Counted from the stretch's first letter, positions 18,453 to 29,503 are shown. The stretch: DNA of 64,000 bases from a bacterium (GCA_021845685.1 JAJZVN010000001.1:62001-126000); one strand, 5' to 3'. Made by a program: numbers and translations. Notes: generated from the letters alone by a model not told the origin.

Positions 18453-19802
18453 ATGGATTTTGATAAAGTTGTGTCGATGGCTCAAGATTTTGCCGAAAAA
18501 AAAGGTTTGGAATTTGAAATTTATTTATTTGATGCTAAAATTTTAAAAATGGAAGCTGAAAATTCTAATATATCAAATTATACCGATGCTATATCAAATG
18601 GATTTTCATTAAGATTAAAAAAAGAAGATAAAATAAGTTTTTCATATTGTTCAGGTTTAGATGAAGAAAAAGTCGTTAATTCATTTAATAACGGTTTTAA
18701 TTTAATCGGATTAACCGAAAGCAACGGTGATATTTCTTTTAGCAGCGCCAAAATTGATGAAAATAATTTATATGAAAATAATTTAGGTATTTATAGCGAT
18801 AATTTTTTCAGTGTAGATATCGAAACTAAAAAAAATAATCTTATTGAGATGGAGAATATAGCATATTCTTTTGATAAAAAAATATATAAAGTAGACAAAC
18901 CTTCTTACAGCGAAGTTCTTATTGCTAAACGGTTAGTCAACTCTAACAGTATTGATTTATCTTCAAAGAAAACTCATTACGAGATTTTTTTATCGGCTGC
19001 TTCAAAAAATAATGATGAAAATGCTTCGGGTTTTGATTTTGATGCTTCTTTCGAATTTGGTTCTCTAAAATTTAAGAAAGTGGCCATGAATGGCGCTAAA
19101 AAGGCTGTAGATCAGCTTGGAGCAAGAATTATAGAAAGCGGAAAATATAATGTTCTTTTTGATAATATAACATCCTCGGAATTACTGTCAATCTTAAAGC
19201 AATCTTTTTATGCAAACAGCGTCTATAAGAAAAAATCATTGCTTGACGGAAAAATAGATTCTAAAGTCTTATCTGAAAAATTAACTATAATAGATGACGG
19301 AACACTCTTTGGCGGCTATGGAACCGATATTTTTGACGGCGAAGGAACTGCAATGCAAAAAAAGTTTCTATGTCTTAACGGAGTTATAAAAACTTTTTTA
19401 TACGATATTGAATATGCCAATAAGTTTCAAGTTAAATCAACAGGAAATTCGCGCCGTTCATCCCATAAGGAACCCCCTGAATTAGGGACGACTAATTTTT
19501 TTATAGAAACAGGTAAAAAACCTTTTATAGATGTCTTGAGTTCTATAAAAAACGGATTATACATAACTGAACTGATGGGTCTTCATATGGCAAAACCTTA
19601 TACAGGCGAATTTTCTCTCGGCGCCTCCGGTTTTTATGTAAAAAACGGTCAGGCAGACTTTCCTATTAAAGGCATAGTTATAAGCGGCAATATAATAAAT
19701 CTTTTTAATAATATTGTTGAAATTGCAGATGATATCCGTTTTTTCGGGACTATCGGCTCGCCTTCAATTTTAATTGATGATGTTCAGATATCGGGTAAAT
19801 AA
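18453..19802 (+). CDS. pmbA: TldD/PmbA family protein, PmbA subunit
   Basis: A subunit of the TldD/PmbA (TldD/TldE) metalloprotease that processes small peptides such as modified peptide precursors. It resembles PmbA: it lacks the TldD HExxxH zinc motif and carries GGYGTDIFDGEGTAM, STGNSRRSSHKEPPELGTTN and MAKPYTGEFSLGASGFYVK. The length of 449 aa is normal. GGGGAA precedes the ATG. secA begins 3 bp after its stop. A TldD partner gene is not in the window. Confidence 0.88.
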   Translation: MDFDKVVSMAQDFAEKKGLEFEIYLFDAKILKMEAENSNISNYTDAISNGFSLRLKKEDKISFSYCSGLDEEKVVNSFNNGFNLIGLTESNGDISFSSAKIDENNLYENNLGIYSDNFFSVDIETKKNNLIEMENIAYSFDKKIYKVDKPSYSEVLIAKRLVNSNSIDLSSKKTHYEIFLSAASKNNDENASGFDFDASFEFGSLKFKKVAMNGAKKAVDQLGARIIESGKYNVLFDNITSSELLSILKQSFYANSVYKKKSLLDGKIDSKVLSEKLTIIDDGTLFGGYGTDIFDGEGTAMQKKFLCLNGVIKTFLYDIEYANKFQVKSTGNSRRSSHKEPPELGTTNFFIETGKKPFIDVLSSIKNGLYITELMGLHMAKPYTGEFSLGASGFYVKNGQADFPIKGIVISGNIINLFNNIVEIADDIRFFGTIGSPSILIDDVQISGK

Positions 19803-19805
19803 AAT

Positions 19806-22415
19806 ATGGCTATGAATTTGCTTAAACAAATATTCGGTACAAGCAATCAAAGGGAAATAAATAGATTAAGACCTGTCATTGAACAAATAAATTCTCTTGA
19901 AGAGAAATACACAGCTTTTACAGATGACGAAATTAAAGGGGCAACTCTTAAGTTTAAAGAAATTTTTAAAGATTTGACGGATGAAGAGCAGGATAAAAAA
20001 TTAAATGAAATATTGCCCGATGCTTTTGCGATAGCAAGAGAAGCATCTAAAAGAGCATTAAAAATGCGGCCTTTTGATGTTCAGCTTATCGGGGGAATAG
20101 TGCTTCATCGCGGTAAAATAGCGGAAATGACGACAGGTGAAGGAAAGACCTTAGTTGCCGTATTGCCCGCTTATCTTAACAGTCTTACGCAAAGAGGTGT
20201 TCACGTAATCACCGTCAACGACTACCTTGCGAAAAGAGATTCTGAATGGATGGGAAAGGCTTATAATTTATTAGGATTAAGCGTCGGGGTTATCACTAAC
20301 GATTTAAACGATGAAGATAGAAAAAAGGCTTATTGCTGTGATATTACTTACGGAACTAACAATGAATTCGGCTTTGATTATTTGAGAGATAATATGAAAT
20401 ATTCGCTTGACGATTATGTTCAGCGCGAACTAAATTATGTTATAGTTGACGAAGTAGATTCCGTTCTCATAGATGAAGCAAGAACCCCTTTGATAATTTC
20501 AGGCGAAGCCGAAGAGATAACCGAGACGTACTATAAAGTTAATAAGGCAGTTGCGTTCTTAAAAGAAAATGAAGATTATACTGTTGACGAAAAACTTAAA
20601 ACGGCTATTCTAACGGAAAACGGCATTGAAAAAATTGAAGAAGCATTAAATATTAAAAATATTTACGACCCAAGACATCTTGAAACTCTCCATGCCGTTA
20701 ATCAGGCTCTCAGAGCTCGTGCATGCTATTCTAAAGATATAGATTATGTCGTAAAAGATAATGAGATTGTTATTGTTGACGAATTTACGGGAAGACTTAT
20801 GACAGGCAGACGCTTTGGGGAAGGGCTGCATCAAGCCATCGAAGCCAAAGAAAATCTTACCGTTCAGGGAGAAAACCAAACTCTTGCAACTATAACATTC
20901 CAGAATTTTTTTAGAATATATAGAAAACTTGCAGGTATGACGGGAACTGCCGATACCGAAGCCGAAGAATTTAAAAAAATTTATAATCTTGACGTAGTGA
21001 TTATTCCGACAAATAAGCCTATGGCAAGGAAGGATTATTCAGATCTTGTTTTTGCTACCGAAAATGAAAAATTTTCAGCCGTTGCCGATGAAATTGCAGA
21101 ATTATATAAAAAAACTCAGCCTGTTTTAGTAGGAACCGTCTCAATTGAAAAGTCTGAAAAATTAAGCATTTTGCTGAAAAAAAGAGGAATACCGCATGCT
21201 GTTTTAAATGCTAAAAATCATCTTAAAGAAGCTCAAATTATTGCTGCGGCAGGTCAAAGAAAATCGGTTACAATATCTACAAATATGGCAGGAAGAGGAA
21301 CCGATATTGTTCTTGGCGAGGGCGTCGTTGGACTTGGCGGTTTGCATGTTATAGGAACGGAAAGGCATGAGGCAAGAAGAATAGACAACCAGTTAAGAGG
21401 AAGATCAGGAAGACAAGGGGATATAGGCTCTTCAAGATTTTATGTTTCGTTGGAAGATGACCTTATGAGAATATTCGGCTCTGAGCGGCTGTCGCCGTTT
21501 TTAGAAAAATTAGGGCTGAAAGACGGGCAGGCAATTGAACATCCTATGATATCAAAAGCAATAGAAAATGCTCAGAAGAAAGTTGAAGGGCATAATTTTG
21601 ATATAAGAAAGAATTTGATTGATTATGATAATGTTATGAATAAACAGAGGGAAATAATTTATTCTTACAGAAGAAAAATATTGCAGGCTGAAAATTTAGA
21701 CGAGATGCATGAAGAAATTATTTCCGATGCGGAAACAATATTGGAAAACTATTTTGATATTTATATACCCGTTAAAGAGCATAGTGAAAACTGGGATATA
21801 GAAGGACTTAAAAATATTATAAAGGCTGACATAGGCATTGATTTAAGTGTAGATAAGGCAACAGATAAAAAAGAAGACCAAATTGATGAAATTAAAAAAT
21901 TAGACAGAAAATCATTATTTGAAAAAATTTATACAGAAGTTAAAGAAAAACTTGAATTAAAACTCGGAGAATTTCCGGAAGAAGAAGCGCTTAATATAGA
22001 AAAAGCGTTATACTTGCAAGCAATAGACAATATTTGGAAAGATTCTCTTACTTCATTGGAAACTTTAAAGGAAGGAATAGGGCTTAGAGGCTATGCTCAG
22101 CAAAATCCTTTAATAGAATATCAAAGAGAAGCTTATGAGCTTTTTATTAATATGCAAATGCGCATGAAAGAAGAAGCTGTCAATTCTATTGCTTCTGTCC
22201 GAATAGAAGAGGATATTACGGGAGAAGATATCCTTGAAGGCGCCGGTTTTGGAGCAGGAAATATGATGCTGACGCACGGAAGTTTTATAGGCGAAGAAGA
22301 TGAAAATACCGTTAAACAAAAACCTATAGTAAAACCTAAAAAAATAGGCAGAAATGAACCCTGTCCATGCGGAAGCGGAAAAAAATATAAAAATTGTCAC
22401 GGTAAAAATTTATAA
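19806..22415 (+). CDS. secA: Preprotein translocase ATPase SecA
   Basis: The motor ATPase that pushes unfolded preproteins through SecYEG. Walker A MTTGEGKTLV is at about residue 105, with the DEAD-like VDEVDSVLIDEARTPL, the helicase motif MAGRGTDIVLGEGV and QLRGRSGRQGD. The C-terminal zinc motif PCPCGSGKKYKNCHG, which binds SecB or ribosomes, is intact. The length of 869 aa is typical. The start could be the ATG at 19806 or at 19812; a clear Shine-Dalgarno is absent. It follows pmbA by 3 bp. Confidence 0.97.
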   Translation: MAMNLLKQIFGTSNQREINRLRPVIEQINSLEEKYTAFTDDEIKGATLKFKEIFKDLTDEEQDKKLNEILPDAFAIAREASKRALKMRPFDVQLIGGIVLHRGKIAEMTTGEGKTLVAVLPAYLNSLTQRGVHVITVNDYLAKRDSEWMGKAYNLLGLSVGVITNDLNDEDRKKAYCCDITYGTNNEFGFDYLRDNMKYSLDDYVQRELNYVIVDEVDSVLIDEARTPLIISGEAEEITETYYKVNKAVAFLKENEDYTVDEKLKTAILTENGIEKIEEALNIKNIYDPRHLETLHAVNQALRARACYSKDIDYVVKDNEIVIVDEFTGRLMTGRRFGEGLHQAIEAKENLTVQGENQTLATITFQNFFRIYRKLAGMTGTADTEAEEFKKIYNLDVVIIPTNKPMARKDYSDLVFATENEKFSAVADEIAELYKKTQPVLVGTVSIEKSEKLSILLKKRGIPHAVLNAKNHLKEAQIIAAAGQRKSVTISTNMAGRGTDIVLGEGVVGLGGLHVIGTERHEARRIDNQLRGRSGRQGDIGSSRFYVSLEDDLMRIFGSERLSPFLEKLGLKDGQAIEHPMISKAIENAQKKVEGHNFDIRKNLIDYDNVMNKQREIIYSYRRKILQAENLDEMHEEIISDAETILENYFDIYIPVKEHSENWDIEGLKNIIKADIGIDLSVDKATDKKEDQIDEIKKLDRKSLFEKIYTEVKEKLELKLGEFPEEEALNIEKALYLQAIDNIWKDSLTSLETLKEGIGLRGYAQQNPLIEYQREAYELFINMQMRMKEEAVNSIASVRIEEDITGEDILEGAGFGAGNMMLTHGSFIGEEDENTVKQKPIVKPKKIGRNEPCPCGSGKKYKNCHGKNL

Positions 22416-22509
22416 ACGGTATTATAATAATAATTATAATTAATATACGATAATATAGTATAATTTGAAAAATTTAATTTTTATAATATTATTATTTAAA
22501 TAAAAATTT

Positions 22510-23760
22510 ATGAAAATAAAAAATTATCTTTTTTCGGCAAAGGCTTCAGGATTAAAAAAAAACGGACAGCTTGATTTGGCTTTGATTTTTTCTAAGATAC
22601 CTTTAAGAGTAAGCGCCGTGTTTACAAAAAATAAAATTAAAGCTGCTCCCGTAATATTGTCTAAAAAAAATTCTAAAAATATTATAAGAGCCATAATAGT
22701 CAACTCAGGCAATGCTAATGCATGCAACGGATTAGACGGCGTTAAAGATGCTAAAAAAGTTATGTCCATTGCGTCTAAAGCTTTAAATATTAAAGAAGAC
22801 AATATTTTAATATGTTCAACAGGCGTAATAGGCGAAAGGTTAGATACATCAAAAATAGAACATGTTTTTCCCGAATTAATAAAATCATTATCCGAAGACA
22901 CGGCTGAAGAGACTGCAAGGTCAATAATGACGACGGATACATTTCCTAAAATATTTCTTAAGAGTATAACTATAAATAATACAAATTATCATATATTAGG
23001 TATGGCGAAAGGTTCAGGCATGATGATGCCCAACATGGCTACTATGCTTGCTTTTATTTTTACAGATTTGCCGATAAAAAAAAGTTTAGGAGATTCTTTA
23101 TTTAAAGAATGCGTTAAATATTCTTTTAATTCTATAACAGTGGACGGGGATACTTCAACAAACGACACGGCGTTTTTTTTATATCCGGATGCGGATACTA
23201 ATTTTGATAATAGCAAGATAAATAATAATATCGGCGATTCTACTTACTCTGTAGGTTCCAACGATGATATTTTCGTAGGAGTTACGGAAAAAGACATTAG
23301 CTATGACATTATAAAAGATTCAGTCAGAGACGTATGCTTCAATCTTGCAAAAATGATTGCGGAGGACGGCGAAGGCGCTACTAAATTTATAACCGTTGAA
23401 GTTGTAAATGCGTATAGCGAATCGGCGGCAAAAAAAATAGCATTTTCTGTTGCAAATTCTCCTTTAGTTAAAACAGCTATTGCAGGCGAAGATTTAAACT
23501 GGGGCAGAATAATGATGGCGATAGGAAAAGCTCCTGCAAGAATAAAGCCTAATTATATTGATATTTATATTAACAATTTTAAAATTGTAGAAAATTCAAA
23601 GTCATTAGGATTTATAGGCATTGAGAATGAAAAAAAAATTATGTCTCCAAAAGAAATAAATATTAAGATTGATTTAAAATGCGGACCTGCGCTCTTTAAG
23701 GTTTTAACATGTGATTTTACAAAAGAATATATAAATATTAATGCATCTTACAGATCTTAA
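22510..23760 (+). CDS. argJ: Glutamate N-acetyltransferase/ornithine acetyltransferase ArgJ
   Basis: Transfers acetyl from N-acetylornithine to glutamate in the cyclic arginine pathway, and may also use acetyl-CoA. The proenzyme self-cleaves before the nucleophile Thr178 in MMPNMATMLAF. Other motifs are NSGNANACNG, TVDGDTSTND and the terminal NASYRS. The length of 416 aa is typical, with a short Asn/Asp-rich stretch around residues 232-250. It starts at ATG with no visible Shine-Dalgarno. Confidence 0.95.
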   Translation: MKIKNYLFSAKASGLKKNGQLDLALIFSKIPLRVSAVFTKNKIKAAPVILSKKNSKNIIRAIIVNSGNANACNGLDGVKDAKKVMSIASKALNIKEDNILICSTGVIGERLDTSKIEHVFPELIKSLSEDTAEETARSIMTTDTFPKIFLKSITINNTNYHILGMAKGSGMMMPNMATMLAFIFTDLPIKKSLGDSLFKECVKYSFNSITVDGDTSTNDTAFFLYPDADTNFDNSKINNNIGDSTYSVGSNDDIFVGVTEKDISYDIIKDSVRDVCFNLAKMIAEDGEGATKFITVEVVNAYSESAAKKIAFSVANSPLVKTAIAGEDLNWGRIMMAIGKAPARIKPNYIDIYINNFKIVENSKSLGFIGIENEKKIMSPKEINIKIDLKCGPALFKVLTCDFTKEYININASYRS

Positions 23761-23825
23761 TAAAACAATTGGGATTATTTTAACTTCTTCAAAATGCGAA
23801 TTTGTAATATTTTGATTTTATACAC

Positions 23826-24542
23826 ATGAAAATTCCCGTATTATACTATCATAAAATAGATTATCCCAAAAATACCGCAATTTTAAAAGGCTTATATGTT
23901 AAACCGGAACAGTTTAAATTTCAGATGAAAGTTTTAAAAATTTTAGGCTACCGCACTATTTCGCCGTATGAACTCCTTCTATTTATTAAAGGTCATAAAT
24001 TGCCTTTTAAAAAACCTGTTTTAATAACATTTGACGACGGCTATAAAAATAATTATACTTATGCTTATCCTATTTTAAAAAATTTGGGTTTTACCGCCAC
24101 TATATTTATAAGTTCGGGATATATAGGTAAAACAAATGCGGTTATGGAACAAAACGGAAAAGAAAAACAGCCTGAAAATTTTTTGGATAAAAAAGATATT
24201 ATTGAAATGTCCGATAATGGAATCACAATAGCTTCTCACGGAATCAATCATTATTTTCTCGATAGTTTAGACGATGACGGGATTCTTACGGGAGAGCTTT
24301 TAGCTTCTAAAGCAATACTTGAAGATTTGACGGGGAAAAAAATTGAATTTTTTTCGTATCCCTACGGAGCTTATAATGCAAAAGTTATGAGAGAAGTAAA
24401 AAACGCCGGATACAAAGGAGCGTTTACTACAAACAAAGGCAAAACTGCGGCAGGAGATAATTCATATGAATTAAAAAGAATATCTATAAACGGACATAAT
24501 AAAATTTTTAATTTTTTATACAAAATAATTTTCTTGCAATAA
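23826..24542 (+). CDS. Polysaccharide deacetylase (NodB homology, CE4)
   Basis: A metal-dependent deacetylase domain of 238 aa. It has the catalytic/metal motif TFDDGYKNN, the zinc-binding ASHGINH (His-x3-His), and FSYPYGAYN. It starts with PVLYYHKIDY, like members acting on N-acetylated polysaccharides or peptidoglycan. No signal peptide or membrane anchor is obvious, unlike many secreted members, so its substrate and location are uncertain. It stands between argJ and the rpsB cluster. Confidence 0.87.
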   Translation: MKIPVLYYHKIDYPKNTAILKGLYVKPEQFKFQMKVLKILGYRTISPYELLLFIKGHKLPFKKPVLITFDDGYKNNYTYAYPILKNLGFTATIFISSGYIGKTNAVMEQNGKEKQPENFLDKKDIIEMSDNGITIASHGINHYFLDSLDDDGILTGELLASKAILEDLTGKKIEFFSYPYGAYNAKVMREVKNAGYKGAFTTNKGKTAAGDNSYELKRISINGHNKIFNFLYKIIFLQ

Positions 24543-24738
24543 TTCAATAAAAATGATAAAAAGTTAAGTTTAGGTAAAAAAAATCAAATAAACCGTATCC
24601 GTTTATTATTTGTGCTTGATTTTAATTTTATTAATTAATAGATTTAAATTAATAGATTTAATAGATTAATTTTAATAAATTAATGAAAATTTAATAAATA
24701 AATATAAACGGAGAGAACAAAGCACAAAGGAGAAAAAC

Positions 24739-25608
24739 ATGCCATTTACAGTTACAATTAAACAGTTGTTGGAGTCGGGAGTTCATTTTGGACACCAGAC
24801 AAAAAGATGGAACCCTAAAATGAAGCCGTATATCTATGGCGCAAGGAACGGGATTTATATTATAGACCTTCAAAATTCTCTTCCCTATTTAAAATCTGCA
24901 TACGAAAAAATAGTTGAGATTACTAAAAATGGGGGTATAATTCTTTTTGTCGGAACAAAGAAGCAGGGTGTTTCAATAATAACCGAAGAAGCCTTGAGAT
25001 GCGGTATGCCTTATGTTACAGAAAGGTGGCTCGGCGGTATGCTGACTAATTTTTCAACAATTAAATATTCTATCGTAAGATTAAATGAACTCGAAGCTTT
25101 AAAAAATTCCGAAGAATTTTCAAAATTTACAAAAAAAGAAATGGGAAGAATGGACAGAGACATAGAAAAACTTCAAAAAGTTCTAAGCGGTATAAGATAT
25201 ATGAACAAGATACCCGATGGACTGTTTATAGTAGATACAAACCGCGAAGAAATAGCGGTTAAAGAAGCAAATAGATTAAATATTCCGATAATCGGCATGG
25301 TTGATACCAATGCGGACCCTGCCCCTGTTGATTACATTATTCCGGGAAATGATGATGCTATAAGGTCTATAAAACTAATAGTGAGCATTATAGCCGATGC
25401 CGTTATAGAAGGAAAATCAATGCATGAGGCAAAACTTAACAAAACAAAAAATTCCGAAACGCCTATCGCCGATATTAACGAACAAACTTTTATGCAGAAT
25501 AATGAAAATGAATCGGCAAATAATAATACTAATACTGAAAATAATGATGCAGTGCCGGCACAGCTTACTAAAACTGTTATATCGGAAGAGCTTAATGCAG
25601 TATCGTAA
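24739..25608 (+). CDS. rpsB: 30S ribosomal protein S2
   Basis: A component of the small ribosomal subunit. The core (residues ~1-230) has GVHFGHQTKRWNPKMKPYI, FVGTKKQ, ERWLGGMLTNF and GMVDTNADP. AAAGGAG lies well before the ATG. A C-terminal tail of about 60 residues is rich in Asn, Glu and Thr and is not part of the conserved fold. It leads the conserved rpsB-tsf-pyrH-frr-uppS-cdsA-dxr cluster. Confidence 0.97.
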   Translation: MPFTVTIKQLLESGVHFGHQTKRWNPKMKPYIYGARNGIYIIDLQNSLPYLKSAYEKIVEITKNGGIILFVGTKKQGVSIITEEALRCGMPYVTERWLGGMLTNFSTIKYSIVRLNELEALKNSEEFSKFTKKEMGRMDRDIEKLQKVLSGIRYMNKIPDGLFIVDTNREEIAVKEANRLNIPIIGMVDTNADPAPVDYIIPGNDDAIRSIKLIVSIIADAVIEGKSMHEAKLNKTKNSETPIADINEQTFMQNNENESANNNTNTENNDAVPAQLTKTVISEELNAVS

Positions 25609-25721
25609 ATTATAAATTATAAATTATAAATTTAATTTGTAAATTTTCGGTATAAAGGGTTATTTTATATTGTTGTAATATAAAAATTCAAAATTATCTT
25701 TCAAAACGGAGGAAAATATAA

Positions 25722-26327
25722 TTGGAAAAGTCGCCTAATGTTGATGCAGGACTTGTCAAAAATTTACGTTCCATGACAGGAGCAGGTTTTGTAGATTGCA
25801 AAAATGCTCTTGTAGAATCAAACGGAGATATTGATAAAGCCGTTGATGTGTTGAGGAAGAAAGGGCTTGCAAGGGCTCAGAAAAAGGCTTCTCGGGAAAC
25901 TAAAGAAGGATTAGTTTTTTCGTATATACATGCAGGCGGACGTATAGGCGTGCTTATAGAAATAAACTGCGAAACAGATTTTGTAGCAAGAACAGATGAG
26001 TTTCACGAGCTTGCAAAAAATATTTCAATGCATATTGCAGCTGCGAATCCGCTATATTTAAAAAGAGAAAATATTTCTTCGGAAGTTATTGCAAAAGAAC
26101 GTGAGATTTATAAAGAACAATTAATTTCAATGGATAAACCGCAAGCCGTAAAAGAAAAAATAGTAGACGGAAAATTAGATAAGTACTTACAGGAAGTATG
26201 CTTATATGAACAGCCGTTTATAAAAGATCCTTCTAAAAATGTATCTTCTTTAATAGACGAAAATGTTGCAAAACTTGGAGAAAATATTATAGTTAAAAGA
26301 TATGCAAGATTTCAATTAGGCGAATAA
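25722..26327 (+). CDS. tsf: Elongation factor Ts (short form)
   Basis: The nucleotide exchange factor for EF-Tu. The N-terminal UBA-like part shows [20 protein letters not shown], followed by [22 protein letters not shown], the EF-Tu contact region. It has 201 aa, the short form with one core subdomain, as in thermophiles and several other phyla. The start is TTG at 25722 with GGAGGA placed correctly upstream. pyrH begins 4 bp after the stop. Confidence 0.96.
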   Translation: MEKSPNVDAGLVKNLRSMTGAGFVDCKNALVESNGDIDKAVDVLRKKGLARAQKKASRETKEGLVFSYIHAGGRIGVLIEINCETDFVARTDEFHELAKNISMHIAAANPLYLKRENISSEVIAKEREIYKEQLISMDKPQAVKEKIVDGKLDKYLQEVCLYEQPFIKDPSKNVSSLIDENVAKLGENIIVKRYARFQLGE

Positions 26328-26331
26328 ACAA

Positions 26332-27069
26332 ATGGATAATCAGCTTCCGTATAATCGTATTTTGCTTAAAGTCAGCGGAGAAGCGCTTGCAGGAGATAAT
26401 GGCTGCGGCATTGACCCAAAGGTAATTTTTTTTGTTTCACAAGAAATAAAATCTATTGCAGAACTCGGTATAGAAATTGCCGTAGTTATAGGCGGGGGCA
26501 ATATATTCAGAGGATTTAGCTCATCCTCCAAAGGTCTGGGAATAGAAAGATCTTCCGCTGATTATATGGGTATGCTTGCAACCGTTATTAATGCACTTGC
26601 TTTGCAAGCGGGATTAGAGGATATCGGCGTCATATCAAGAGTTCAGTCTGCCATAACAATGCAGCAGGTTGCAGAACCTTATATAAGACGAAGAGCCATA
26701 AGGCATCTTGAAAAAAAAAGAATTGTTATTTTTGGAGCAGGAACGGGAAATCCTTATTTTACGACAGATACGGCTGCATCTTTAAGAGCAATGGAAATAC
26801 ATGCGGATGTTATACTAAAGGCTACAAGAATTGACGGAGTTTATGATATGGACCCGATGATTCACAAAACTGCGCGTAAGTTTTCTAAATTATCGTATAT
26901 TGATGTTTTAAACAAAAATTTAAAAGTTATGGATTCAACTTCAATTTCTATGTGTATGGATAATAATTTGCCGATTATTGTATTTAATTTATTATCGGCG
27001 GGCAATTTGCTAAAAGTTGCAAAAGGAGATGAATCTATCGGAACCATTATTAACAAGAATAATCAATAA
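26332..27069 (+). CDS. pyrH: UMP kinase
   Basis: Phosphorylates UMP to UDP. It is an amino-acid-kinase-fold protein with [40 protein letters not shown] and [13 protein letters not shown]. The length of 245 aa is typical. It lies in its usual place between tsf and frr. Confidence 0.97.
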   Translation: MDNQLPYNRILLKVSGEALAGDNGCGIDPKVIFFVSQEIKSIAELGIEIAVVIGGGNIFRGFSSSSKGLGIERSSADYMGMLATVINALALQAGLEDIGVISRVQSAITMQQVAEPYIRRRAIRHLEKKRIVIFGAGTGNPYFTTDTAASLRAMEIHADVILKATRIDGVYDMDPMIHKTARKFSKLSYIDVLNKNLKVMDSTSISMCMDNNLPIIVFNLLSAGNLLKVAKGDESIGTIINKNNQ

Positions 27070-27160
27070 TAATTAAGAGTAGTAGTAATAATATAATAAT
27101 ATTGATAAAAATTTAAATAAATAATTAAAATATATTATACATATTTAAAGGAATTACTCT

Positions 27161-27721
27161 ATGGACGAAAATAAATTAATTTCAGAATTGAAAAAAGATA
27201 TGACTAATGCTGCCGAAGCTTATAAAAATGAACTTTCCAGAATTAGAACAGGCAGAGCTTCCGCGGCGTTAGTGGATAATATTACAATTGAATATTTTGG
27301 AGCATTGTCCCCTTTAATAAGGCTTGCAACAGTTTCTATTCCTGACAGCAGGACTATAATGATTAGTCCATGGGATATAAACTCTCTCGGGAGCATAGAA
27401 AAAGCTATACAAAAACACGATTCGTCTTTAAATCCTTCTAATAACGGCAAAAGTATTACAATACTTATTCCGCAGCTTACAGAAGAAAGAAGAAAAGATA
27501 TTAATAAACAAATTAGCAAGATGTCGGAATCTATGAAACAGGAATTGCGGAATATTAGGCGTATATCTAACGATAAAATAAAATCTGCCGAAAAAGAAAA
27601 AGCAATAGATGAAGATAAATCATTTAAACTGCAGAAAAAAGTTCAGGAATTAACGGATTCTTATATAGAAGAAATTGTTAAAATTACAAAAGCTAAAGAA
27701 AAAGATATTATGGAAATTTGA
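27161..27721 (+). CDS. frr: Ribosome recycling factor
   Basis: Splits the post-termination ribosome together with EF-G. It has 186 aa with the conserved ELSRIRTGRASAALVDNI, PWDI and the coiled-coil end. AAAGGAA precedes the ATG. It is in canonical position after pyrH. Confidence 0.97.
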   Translation: MDENKLISELKKDMTNAAEAYKNELSRIRTGRASAALVDNITIEYFGALSPLIRLATVSIPDSRTIMISPWDINSLGSIEKAIQKHDSSLNPSNNGKSITILIPQLTEERRKDINKQISKMSESMKQELRNIRRISNDKIKSAEKEKAIDEDKSFKLQKKVQELTDSYIEEIVKITKAKEKDIMEI

Positions 27722-27781
27722 TATTTTAAGATAAAATCCGTTATATACTGGTTATATACTGTTTAATTATAAATAAAATAG

Positions 27782-28510
27782 ATGAAAGAAAAAATTATAT
27801 TTGATAATTTGCCTCATCATATAGCAATTATAATGGACGGCAACGGAAGATGGGCAGAAAAAAGAAATTTAGATAGAATTGAAGGGCATATAAAAGGAAT
27901 TAAGGCATTAAGAAGTGTATTAAAATCTTCATTGGAATTTGGGATTAAATATCTTACGGTTTTTGCATTTTCATCTGAAAATTGGCAAAGACCTAAAAAA
28001 GAAGTGGATTCTTTAATGCATCTTTTAGAACAATATATTTCGGCTGAACTTCCTATGCTTATTAAAAATAAAATAAATTTCAACGTTATAGGAAATATTG
28101 AAAAAATTCCTTATTCTGCAAAAAGAAATATTCTAAACGCTATAGATAAAACATCAGGGTATAGCGATATTTTTTTAATATTAGCTCTTAGTTACGGTTC
28201 GAGGGAAGAAATAATTAATTCTGCCGCTAAAACTGCGTTAGATTTTAAAGAAGGCAGGATAAAAAACTTAAATTCAATAAACGAGAGTGTTTTTTCTTCC
28301 CATCTTTACACTAAAAATATGCCTGACCCTGATTTATTAATAAGGACTGGAGGAGAAGAAAGAATATCAAATTTTTTACTTTTTCAGATAGCATATACCG
28401 AATTGTATTTCACTAAAACTATGTGGCCTGATTTTGGAAGAAAAAATCTCATATCCGCTCTTAAAAATTATGAAAAAAGGATTAGAAGATTTGGGAAAAT
28501 TAAAGTTTGA
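27782..28510 (+). CDS. uppS: Isoprenyl transferase (undecaprenyl diphosphate synthase)
   Basis: Makes the C55 lipid carrier for peptidoglycan and surface polysaccharides. It has IIMDGNGRWAE with catalytic Asp19, the substrate motif AFSSENWQRP, and the C-terminal LIRTGGEERISNFLLFQIAYTE. The length of 242 aa is typical. Its product is the substrate of the sugar transferase at 10139-11518. No Shine-Dalgarno is visible. Confidence 0.96.
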   Translation: MKEKIIFDNLPHHIAIIMDGNGRWAEKRNLDRIEGHIKGIKALRSVLKSSLEFGIKYLTVFAFSSENWQRPKKEVDSLMHLLEQYISAELPMLIKNKINFNVIGNIEKIPYSAKRNILNAIDKTSGYSDIFLILALSYGSREEIINSAAKTALDFKEGRIKNLNSINESVFSSHLYTKNMPDPDLLIRTGGEERISNFLLFQIAYTELYFTKTMWPDFGRKNLISALKNYEKRIRRFGKIKV

Positions 28511-29312
28511 TTTTAAAAGATTTATTGCAGGTGTAGCATTCGGCGCTTTAATTATTTTATCTATTTTTTTGCTTAATACTTTAGGTTTTTTTTTTATTTG
28601 TGCAATATTAATCTCACTTTCCGTATATGAATTGTTTTTAATTCAAGATTTAAACAAACCCGATTTCTTTATTCCTCCTATTTTGTTGTCTGTTGCAGTA
28701 GCTTATTCCAATATTTTTCTATCCGCCGATTTATTTGTCTTAATTCTTTTTACAGCATCTTTTTTATTGCTGTTAAAAGATGTCTTATTTTTTAATTCCG
28801 AAAAAGACCGCAGTATTTATTTAGATTTATTTTCTATTATTTATGCAGGATTTTTTTTATCGTTTATCGTAAAAATATTTAATTTGCCTCAGGGCAAATT
28901 GATGCTGATGCTTTTGTTTATTATAATATGGGCGTCTGATATATTTGCGTATTACGGAGGGAGACATTTTGGCAAGCATTTCCTGCATCCGTCTTTAAGT
29001 CCGAAGAAAACTGTTGAAGGTGCTATATGCGGTTTTGCAGGGGCTATCGGCGCTGCGCTTTTTTTTAAAATTTTAGCGGGTAATAATTTTGAACAGGCTA
29101 ATATTTTCTTATATATTTTAATCGCGGGCATAACGGCGATTATCGGAATGATAGGAGACTTAGCCGAATCTCTTATTAAAAGAATTGCAGGCAAAAAAGA
29201 TTCAGGCCGTATTATTCCCGGTCATGGAGGCATACTTGACAGAATTGACAGCTTGATTCTTGCGGCGCCTGCTTTTTATTATATGTTTTTTTATTTAATT
29301 TTAAAAAAATAA
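28470..29312 (+). CDS. cdsA: Phosphatidate cytidylyltransferase
   Basis: An inner-membrane enzyme that makes CDP-diacylglycerol. About eight hydrophobic segments precede the CdsA signature KDSGRIIPGHGGILDRIDSL near the C-terminus. I place the start at ATG 28470, inside the end of uppS (41-nt overlap), giving 280 aa. An in-frame TTG at 28434 would add 12 residues. Neither has a clear Shine-Dalgarno, and translation may depend on uppS. Confidence 0.92.
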   Translation: MKKGLEDLGKLKFDFKRFIAGVAFGALIILSIFLLNTLGFFFICAILISLSVYELFLIQDLNKPDFFIPPILLSVAVAYSNIFLSADLFVLILFTASFLLLLKDVLFFNSEKDRSIYLDLFSIIYAGFFLSFIVKIFNLPQGKLMLMLLFIIIWASDIFAYYGGRHFGKHFLHPSLSPKKTVEGAICGFAGAIGAALFFKILAGNNFEQANIFLYILIAGITAIIGMIGDLAESLIKRIAGKKDSGRIIPGHGGILDRIDSLILAAPAFYYMFFYLILKK

Positions 29313-29503
29313 AGTATTGTATTTTACACAACAATATAAATAATTAATATAATTAATAAAATTTTTTTATCATATTTAATAAATATAAATCAAAAAATAT
29401 ATTTAGATATTAATTATATAATAAATAAATTAAAATTTTTCATATACAATAAGCTATTATAATATCAAATATTTATTTACATAATATAACTTAATCAGAC
29501 TCA